A program made the position numbers and the translations under genes. Below are positions 56,904 through 64,000 of a stretch of 64,000 nucleotides of DNA, one piece after another; position 1 is the first letter of the stretch; the number at the start of each line of letters is the position of its first letter. Under the pieces are notes generated by a model. The model had not been told where the DNA came from, did no database searches, and saw nothing but the letters and a program-made list of their open reading frames with translations. The stretch comes from Seiridium cupressi. Its lineage: Eukaryota > Ascomycota > Sordariomycetes > Amphisphaeriales > Sporocadaceae. Location: the NCBI GenBank assembly GCA_036674765.1, contig JARVKI010000085.1, positions 1 to 64,000 of the forward strand, read 5' to 3'.

Positions 56904-57912
56904 CTTGGACAAGAGAATGAGACGCGGAGCAAAAGAGCAGGATGATTCACAAGACACAAGTTGGGTGCGACAAGAGAAGACGGCTAAAGCTGAGAGCCTG
57001 TACAGGCTTCACTGACGGGCGACAATATTTATTACCCAGACCAGAGGTCTCCTCCCGAGACCACAGGCCGTGATAGTTTCGGGAGAGAGGGGCAATACAC
57101 CCCGGCGACATCTGGGCTAGTGTCTGTAGCATCTCATTTCCGTTCGGAGACGTTGCTTACCCAGGGCCAGGATGTCGATAGACCGTCCGAATACCATACT
57201 ATACCATGCTTGGCTGACCTGAGTATGGAAGGATCATCAATATTATGCAGGGTACGGGTGGCTGACGTGAGTTTGGAGGGGTCATCAATATTATGCAAGG
57301 ACAATTCGGGTTTACTCCCGCATTCGGCCCAGCTTGAATGCCTGATTGGAGGGATAGCCGCACTGTATGCTACTCTGACTGCAAAGAATCTTACCGATAC
57401 TATTCTAGATCCGAAATAGACTCAAAGGATCCAGTTGATACTACTGTCAGCGGAATCTCCCTCGCCAGGACCCGTGGTCCACTTTCCGTTGCAGATTTTC
57501 TGTTTAAGAGGACTTATCGGCTATACAATCTGACACCCACCAGCCGGACTGCAAAAAAATAAAGTTTACATACATAATACTCTATCTTCAATCGTTCGAT
57601 AATTAAATGAAATTACCAGATACAGTGCTCCAGCCTTCTTGGCAGCCCTATTGACGCCGCGATAGACCCGGCGACTCCACCACCTCGGCTTCCTACCCTT
57701 GGCTGGTACTTACGAGAACGGCCAGGGTCAACACTGAGGTCTTGGCTAATATTCGCAGCATCATGTTCGGCATACTCGGATTAGGTATTAGATGGTCCCT
57801 ATAAGACGACCACGCGTAAGACCGCATTTTGGCTTCATGACTTGACTATCAGCATTCAGTTCTCAAAGCTAGATCCTCACTTGATCTGCCACTCCTCCCT
57901 GTCTTCTTTAGG
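56904..57912. promoter_or_regulatory. Divergent promoter of the secreted protein and chitinase genes
   Basis: About 1 kb between start codons. It contains a 48-bp tandem direct repeat (described separately) and no supported gene. Confidence 0.5.
57212..57302 (+). repeat. Two tandem 48-bp direct repeats in the chitinase promoter
   Basis: The unit starting GGCTGAC at 57212 is repeated at 57260. Both share TCATCAATATTATGCA and most surrounding bases, with a handful of substitutions. It lies about 610-700 bp upstream of the chitinase start and about 310-400 bp upstream of the secreted-protein start. Duplicated upstream elements often carry transcription-factor sites. Confidence 0.75.
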
Positions 57913-60900
57913 ATGTGGTCAGTCACTGAGACCTCGCTGGCGGCCGCCAAGTGGGTAGTCGCCGGTCTCCTTGTCTGCGCTCAGCCAGGCGCGCCAGCCA
58001 CACTCGTCAGCCCATCCGCACATTCCTGTCCCCGTCCTTGCGAAGATGCTACTTCGGCTTCTTCATGGACTGCATACGATGATGCTTCCAGCCTCCAAAG
58101 CTGTGACCAGCAGATGCTGCTCGACTTTGGCCTGGACAGCGGCGAGGTTGTCTCATCCGGAGCCATGGCCGTGCGCGCCTGCACGTTGAACAAGCGTGCA
58201 GACAACCAGCAGGGCCTTGTCTCCCGTGCTGATACTGCCTTCGACACGACAACCCTCTGTGTCTCTGATGCAGCCCTGGCAGAGGTGACTCTCGACGTCG
58301 CCATGGCCGGCGACGGTGCCAACATGACCTACGTCACGGCCGACTCCATAGCTCAGGTTGCCTCGTACATGAGCGCCGATTGCAACATGAAGCAGAGTTT
58401 CTCGTACGGTCTCGGCGCTGTCGTCGGTGTCTACTCCGGCGCCGCTATCGACAACGGTGGCACTGTGCCTTTCATTCTCGCCGAGGCTCTTGCACTTGCC
58501 AACAACAGCGAGACCGGAGCCCCAGCATCCATGTTTGTCCAGCGGTGTCCTGAGGAGGGCACGTCGAAGCACATCTTCGGTGTTGCTGTCAACAACGATG
58601 GTGACTTTGACTGGGTCCAGTCCGCAATTGAGTCATGGAGCAGCGGTGTCTGCCTCAACGCGTCATCTCTGTCCTCCCCTCAAGTCAGCACCATCTCCAA
58701 CATCACCCTCTACGAATACTCACACCCTGCCGTCAATCTTTCCACCATCGTGCCCACTAACATAACTTCGGCCGTCAGTGATTCTCAGTCGACTACCTTG
58801 ATCACGTCGAGCACTTCCGTCAGCACGACGGCGGTGGGCACGACTACCTCGGCAGACAGCGTCACGCCGCCTGGACCCACGCAGACCGGCATCATCAGCA
58901 CGTGTAACGCATATGCCCTGCCCGAGGATGGTTCCGGTTGCTGGGACTTTGCCAACTCCAACGGTATCACCCTTGACGAACTATGTAAGCTTCATCACTC
59001 CACGAAAAGAACCGTCCACCATGTATACCGATGCTGACTTGACTTTCCCCAGACGCTTGGAACCCCGCTATTGGCAAATGCGAGAAGTAAGTTGGTCATA
59101 CACATGTTCTTTTAATCATCTCATTGTGCTTTAACTAATCGCCTTCCTTTTCACAGCTTCTGGCTCGGTGAAGCCTATTGCGTTGCCGTGTCTGGGTCTG
59201 CCAAGCGCGCCCAGGGGGCTCGCATCGGCTCCGCAGCGTTGAATATACGCACCGACTGCTCCACTATCAAGGTGGTCTCGGGTGACAGCTGTGACCTTTT
59301 GGCCTCAACATGCGGTATCTCTGGTGACGACTTCACCAAGTACAACGATGGTATCTGCAGCACCCTGGTTCCCGGCCAACGAGTCTGCTGCTCGGAGGGT
59401 ACCCTGCCTGATATCACACCCAAGCCGAACTCGGACGGCTCGTGTTACTCTGTAGGTTTCCTACACAACTCAGCTATGGCCGTAGCAGCTAACAGGACGC
59501 TGCATAGTACACCGTCCAGAAGGATGAGAGCTGCTCCACCATTGGTGCCGAGTACGGCCTGACAAACAAGAAGATCGAGGAATACAACAACGGCACCACC
59601 TGGGGCTGGTTCGGCTGCCAGAAGCTGCCTGCTCTCCTCACAATCTGCCTCAGCGAGGGTGACCCACCTTTGCCTAACGCCGTCGATAATGCCCAGTGTG
59701 GTCCTACTGTTCCTGGAACTGTAGCACCCACCAACGGCACCGCCATCAGTGATTTGAACCCATGCCCCCTGAATGCCTGCTGCAACATCTGGGGACAATG
59801 CGGTATCACCCCTGCCTACTGCACGAACAACACCGGTCCCGCGGGCAACCCGGGCACGGCCCCTGAGAACGAGAACGGATGTGTCTCCAACTGCGGCACC
59901 GACATCGTGAACAACTTCGAGGGACCGTCGGAATTCATCAGCATCGGCTACTACGAGTCCTGGAATTGGGACCGCGCCTGTCTGAATATGCGCGCCGCGT
60001 CTATCGACAGCTCGAAGTACACTCACGTCCACTGGGCGTTCGCGACCGTAGATGACGGCTTCGGCGTCGTGATCAACGACTCCTACTCCCAGTGGAAGGA
60101 CTTCAAGGCCCTCCCGGTCAAGCGCATCATCTCCTTCGGTGGCTGGGGCTACTCCACCGAGCCTGCCACGTACGACAGGCTGCGTGAGGCGATGAGCGAG
60201 GGCAATCGTGACACCTTCGTCAGCAACATTGTCAGCTACGTCAAGGATGAAGATCTCGATGGTGTTGATTTCGATTGGGAGTATCCTGGTGTAAGTTGGC
60301 CCTCCCTATTCAAGTCTCGGCTTTCGCGCTTACGATATCAGCGAGGATGAGTTCTTTAACTCGTACAACGCCAGCCACTCGGCCCTGCAGCTGCGTGGTG
60401 ACTATTACCCGGGGTGGAACCGCAAGCTCGTCACGTCCTTCGAAAAGAAGAGCGAGCCCTGCCCGCCCGATAACTCTGAGCGCGGCTACGGCCCAACCAA
60501 CCCTTACGAGCAGAGCGTGTACTGGACGCTGCAGGACGACAAGGCCGACGACTTCTATGCGGACCTGCTGGACGAGACGGGCGTGCCCAAGGACAAGGTC
60601 AGCTTCGGTTTGCACACCAACATCGACACCTGCGGCGGCACGGGCCATAAGGTGGGCGACGGCGACGACTGCTGGAACATCGGCTACGAGTTCGCGGCGC
60701 CCTACCCCAGAGATTACGAGGCCGACGACGTGAGCAACCCAAAGACGGTGGCGGAGGCCGGCCTGTCCAACAGTGCCGACTTGCCGGGCCAGATCGACGA
60801 CGTGATCAACCAGATGCAGGTCGAGTCATACCTGGGCGACGGGTTTGACGTGGTGGACGCCGTGGGCCTGCCGATCATGATGATCGTACAGGGGGTGGAG

Positions 60901-61302
60901 AGCATGTCCATGGTGGTGCAGACGGCGGATAAGATCGAAGAGGAGGAGCGCAAGGCGTTGATCCTGGCCTTCGTCAGCGCGATTCTGTTCTTCGTGCCGA
61001 TTGCGGGCGAGGTGCTGGGCGCCGTGGCCGAGGTCGCCGACATCGCGGCCATCATCTCGGTGCTGGGCGCCATCGGTAACGCCGCCCTCGATGTCTATAC
61101 CATTGTTGACGACCCCGATAACGCGCCGCTCGCCATCGTCGGCCTCATCATGGCGCCCCTCGCCCTCGCCGACGTCGCCACTGTCGCCAAGGCCGCTTCG
61201 ATCCGCCGCGGCATGAGCGCTACCGACGTCGCCAAGCTTGGCGAGCGTGTAAGCACGCGTATGGACAAGCTGAAGGCCGTCACCGGGACTTGCAAGGCCT
61301 GA
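57913..61302 (+). pseudogene. LysM/ChtBD1/GH18 chitinase with most of the catalytic barrel deleted
   Basis: Exons 57913-58984, 59053-59086, 59157-59451 and 59508-60290 join in frame (728 codons). The order is an N-terminal hydrophobic signal region, an N-terminal region of about 290 residues, then three LysM-type modules (from STCNAYALPEDGSGCW, from TDCSTIKVVSGDSC, and GSCYSYTVQKDESC). A chitin-binding type 1 module (CCNIWGQCG) follows, then the start of GH18 (ISIGYYESWNWDR) up to the catalytic motif DGVDFDWEYPG. There the family should continue with about 250 more GH18 residues, but these are absent. The next coding block is the conserved C-terminal domain, starting near SEDEFFNSYN (60343) and running to 61302. 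The apparent intron donor (60291) does not splice into that block's frame, and reading through stops at 60350. An internal deletion therefore seems to have removed the rest of the catalytic domain. Confidence 0.8.
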
Positions 61303-61950
61303 GAGTTTCCATTTAATCATAATCAGTGGTATCACTAGGAGTTTAAGGATTGTGTCAATATTGTAAATACGGCCATAAGATACTTGTTAATAATCGCTTT
61401 AAATGGCTAGCATGTGAAGAGCAAGAATTAAATTCTAACGTAGATAAACTACCCATATCTTATCTAATCTCCTCAAGGGTGACCAGGATTGTTTGCCAAT
61501 AACAGCTCGTCTTCCGAACCGACGAACCCGCGCGGGCTTCCTAGACTTATTAAGATCGGCTCCGGCCCTTGTCTTGCGTTTAAAGTTGTGTATATCGTGA
61601 CTTTATAATCCATCTTTTTCTAGATGCCTCTAATATTAATCTCCTCCGAATCGTCGTCCGAAGGTAGCCCTTTATAATAGCGCGAGCGTACGATTTAAAT
61701 TCGACTCTTTAATTTTGATCGCGATGCGCATTGTTTTAGCGATACCCATTCCGGTTATAAGAATTGACATTTATGCTTCTTTATAAGATTTATAATATTC
61801 CGCTATTAGTGAAGTCAATGAAGAGACCCGCCGCGTAGTTGCATTTACTCTCACGGGCCGCAAACATCGCGTGTACATGCTGAGCCAGCGCCGAGATGGC
61901 TGGAAGCTTATCTGCTGGCCACCTAATCTCACGTCTAGAGTATTCGGCTA
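61303..61950. other. AT-biased, RIP-like intergenic sequence
   Basis: No gene is recognised. 61560-61830 is rich in TA and keeps CG pairs (for example near 61730-61740), as in RIP-affected DNA. Confidence 0.4.
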
Positions 61951-61960
61951 CTCCCTGACG

Positions 61961-62899
61961 TCACTGGACTATCGGTGTATACTCGCTGAGAACATGAACT
62001 GGAAATATGCCCGGGACAAGGGAGAGTGGAATTCCGAAGTTCCTATCGCGGCCTGAGGGCAACCGCTGGCGTGGTCCTTCGCACTCGGCGTTGGAAGTAA
62101 CACAGCACCAGTACAGTTGGTCAGAGAAGATCAAAATGCGCCGAGACAGAAGTGACTCTTGCATTGTCCATCCTCGCTTGGTACTCGGCTCGTGAATCTC
62201 AATCTCGGGGTATAAGATAACACCACGCAGTTTCTCGCCTGTGTCGATTGGCAGCTGAAATGGCTCTAGGTCGGAGTTCTGCGTTGCAGAATTGTCGTGG
62301 CCGATGCCTTCAGACGAACCGCCCGCTAATGCGGCGCAGATAGTCACCGTATTTGACCCATAGTAAGAGCCCATTCTTGTTATTTCAAACTCTTTATCTG
62401 AGAGATCATCCTGAAGAATGCAAAGAGCATCTATCTAGATCTACCGGAGTCCCATAGAATGTGCGACATACACAGGGTCACGGTTGGTCCTAGGCAGCTC
62501 ATTAACGGGCAACCCTTTTTCTAGTTGTGGGCTTGTTGAAGCATTGAGCTGGATTGCGTTACCCTCAGGTCCTCAACAGTATGAGAGCGCAGAGAACCCG
62601 GCATTCGCGATTGTGAATTTCTCCTCTTCATTCATTTTGGACACGTTCATCAATCGGATATTGACATTTTTGTCGTAACCTTGGTCAATATCTAGCAGTC
62701 TTGTCGGAAGGTCGCTAGTCATGATCTCCGGTGGGAGAATCTGACCCTTTTCGTAATTCCACGACCTCATGCCGAGATTTCTCTGCAGCCAGTCTGCCCG
62801 ACACTCTTCGTGCAACGTGCGACACGTTTCGAGACATTCTTGGACGAACAAAATACTTCTTGATGACGTCGTATTGGATTCTGGTGGCCTGTAGGGCAA
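61961..62899 (-). pseudogene. HET-domain (heterokaryon incompatibility) pseudogene fragment
   Basis: The order on the minus strand is LPTRLLDI, then FSALSYC followed by a stop where W is expected (TGG to TGA). Next come GPEGNAIQLN, LPVNELPRT, a RYIWIDALCIL-type block with two TAG codons, then ITRMGSYYGSNTVTICAALA and RGWTMQESLLSRRILIF. These are the three conserved blocks of fungal HET domains (about 62590, 62430 and 62190). The frame ends at 61961 without the usual C-terminal region. HET proteins trigger cell death upon non-self recognition between hyphae. This copy is truncated and has three internal stops, so it is inactive. Confidence 0.8.
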
Positions 62900-62978
62900 T
62901 AAGGTCGTAGCTGGATCGTCTTTCAGTTTCCTTTGTCAGTCAGCAGTCGGCCCGTCACCGCCGTCGTCTATCACTTTT

Positions 62979-63640
62979 CTACTCTCCATGTCTTATGACT
63001 ACTCTCAAGTCTGCCCAGTTTCCGCCGCCCTCCAGGCGAATGCTTTTAAGGCCATCTCGTTCAGTAACATTGATGATAGGTTTGCAGCCAAATAACTCGG
63101 TTTGGATCGCGACTCTCATCTCCAGCATAAATTCGACTTTCTGTGTGTCGCCCAATTGAAGCCTTACGAGTTCCCTGCTAAGAAGTTACGAGAACCAAGA
63201 ATATAGAGCGCAACCGTCTCGAGCGGCTACGATAGCTTCGCCCAAGTTTCCATTGAGCTTGAAAGTAACTTTTGCGGCATCCAAGTGAAGGTCGCCCCTG
63301 GCCACGGCCCCGAGAGCTCGAGCAACCTGTCTGCCATCAATAACAGTACTTTCGTAATACGTACAGGTGTATGGGCTGTCTAAGTTGGACTTCCAATCTT
63401 TAGAAGTGCCTGTCTTTAACCCATTCACCGCCCCATTGGTGATACATTGGGCCAGACCCGTAGCCCCGTCATGAGCTTCAATCCCGTTCTCCAATGCAGA
63501 CTCAGTAAACCCGGGGACCGACATATATAGGCAGTCCTCTGCGCTCACTGATGCAGGGCCTGTTGATTCCGAATCCTTGATGTTCAGTGTGTCAGCTTGC
63601 GACAGCTGATGTGGACACCTATAAGATTTCTGCAGTCAAG
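62979..63640 (-). pseudogene. Unidentified protein gene with one in-frame stop
   Basis: A minus-strand frame runs from about 63640 to a stop at 62979-62981. It is interrupted once by TAA (about 63188) within YSWFS-LLSREL, and the same frame continues smoothly on both sides. Segments such as DCLYMSVPGFTESALENG and LGDTQKVEFMLEMRVAIQ have normal coding composition. No start codon or signal peptide is clear, and I recognise no family. The true 5-prime exon may lie to the right. A recently inactivated gene or a wrongly read base are both possible. Confidence 0.4.
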
Positions 63641-64000
63641 GGTTGCAGAAGCAATAAGAGGGGTCCTATTGTGTGACAACTAAAACCTACCGAACCACCT
63701 ACAATTCGGTAACGTTGCTATATAAAAACGATCAAGTAATTATCCTTTTCCTTCGGCCCGTGTTCGGCCCGAGCTATCTTTTATAACCCTAATTGCGAAA
63801 GCCGATAACCTTAATTATTAGAACCATCGTCGAGATCCCGTTACTCCCGGGTCTAGTCCTAGCAATACCCCTCGGAATCTGAAGATGTTGGTTGGTTAAA
63901 TCAGGACAAACAGGTGCCACCGCCCCGGAGCCCACACGTGATAAGGAAGCAGTCGCATAGGCTCTGCCATTTCTTGATTGTAAGCCCTCCATTCTCAGAT
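63641..64000. other. Window edge, no gene recognised
   Basis: This last stretch is AT-biased, with RIP-like TA-rich sequence around 63720-63830. The short open frame near the edge has no recognisable content. Confidence 0.4.

Noticed and set aside
60275..60733. Arg/Thr/Ser-rich open frame within the chitinase locus
   Set aside because: It is an off-frame reading of the conserved C-terminal domain.
1..64000. CRISPR array, bacterial operon or ribosomal RNA
   Set aside because: No regularly spaced repeats of that type and no rRNA sequence were seen. Introns throughout show a eukaryotic genome.

Overview
The window looks like nuclear DNA of a filamentous ascomycete (Pezizomycotina). The evidence is short introns (about 47-100 nt, GTAAGT-like donors, CTAAC/CTGAC-like branch sites), a Zn2Cys6 regulator, Tel1 and Nup192 orthologues, fungal-style NACHT-ankyrin and HET genes, a subgroup-C-like LysM/GH18 chitinase, and RIP-like mutation (C to T at CpA). 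I cannot fix the genus from sequence alone.

Layout. 1-640 is an extremely AT-rich block that resembles RIP-saturated DNA. 800-6.5 kb holds decayed genes: a Gfd2/YDR514C-like exonuclease-fold gene with one frameshift, a solo LTR and an SRPK-like kinase pseudogene, followed by a probably functional single-pass membrane protein gene. 7.5-26.2 kb is an ordinary core block: TEL1 (minus strand, 2,940 codons in 7 exons), NUP192 (plus strand, 1,674 codons) diverging from it, and a Dip5/AgtA-like amino-acid permease. 26.7-33 kb is accessory DNA: a small hydrophilic protein, a NACHT-ankyrin pseudogene carrying two different solo LTRs, and a lysine-rich gene with a tandemly duplicated exon plus intron. 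35.5-43.3 kb carries an intact group of four genes (FAD monooxygenase, Zn2Cys6 regulator, short-chain dehydrogenase, sugar-porter MFS transporter) that reads as a small regulated catabolic or metabolite cluster.

43.5-50 kb is a graveyard: a small secreted-protein gene split by a second copy of the first LTR family, a GH28 rhamnogalacturonase remnant, a tract with repeated tRNA-like B-boxes, a degenerate minisatellite, and an SDR pseudogene. 51-57 kb has an intact NmrA-like reductase, an ankyrin protein and a secreted protein. 57.9-61.3 kb is a three-LysM/ChtBD1/GH18 chitinase locus that has lost most of its catalytic barrel. 61.3-64 kb contains a HET-domain remnant and an unidentified one-stop pseudogene.

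How they fit. Tel1 (DNA-damage/telomere kinase) and Nup192 (nuclear pore) are housekeeping genes. The 35-43 kb group has the usual parts of a substrate-induced pathway: uptake, hydroxylation, dehydrogenation and a local regulator. The remaining decay (four solo LTRs with target duplications, W-to-stop and Q-to-stop changes in RIP context, frameshifts) shows repeated transposon insertion and loss of non-self-recognition and plant-cell-wall genes around the conserved core.
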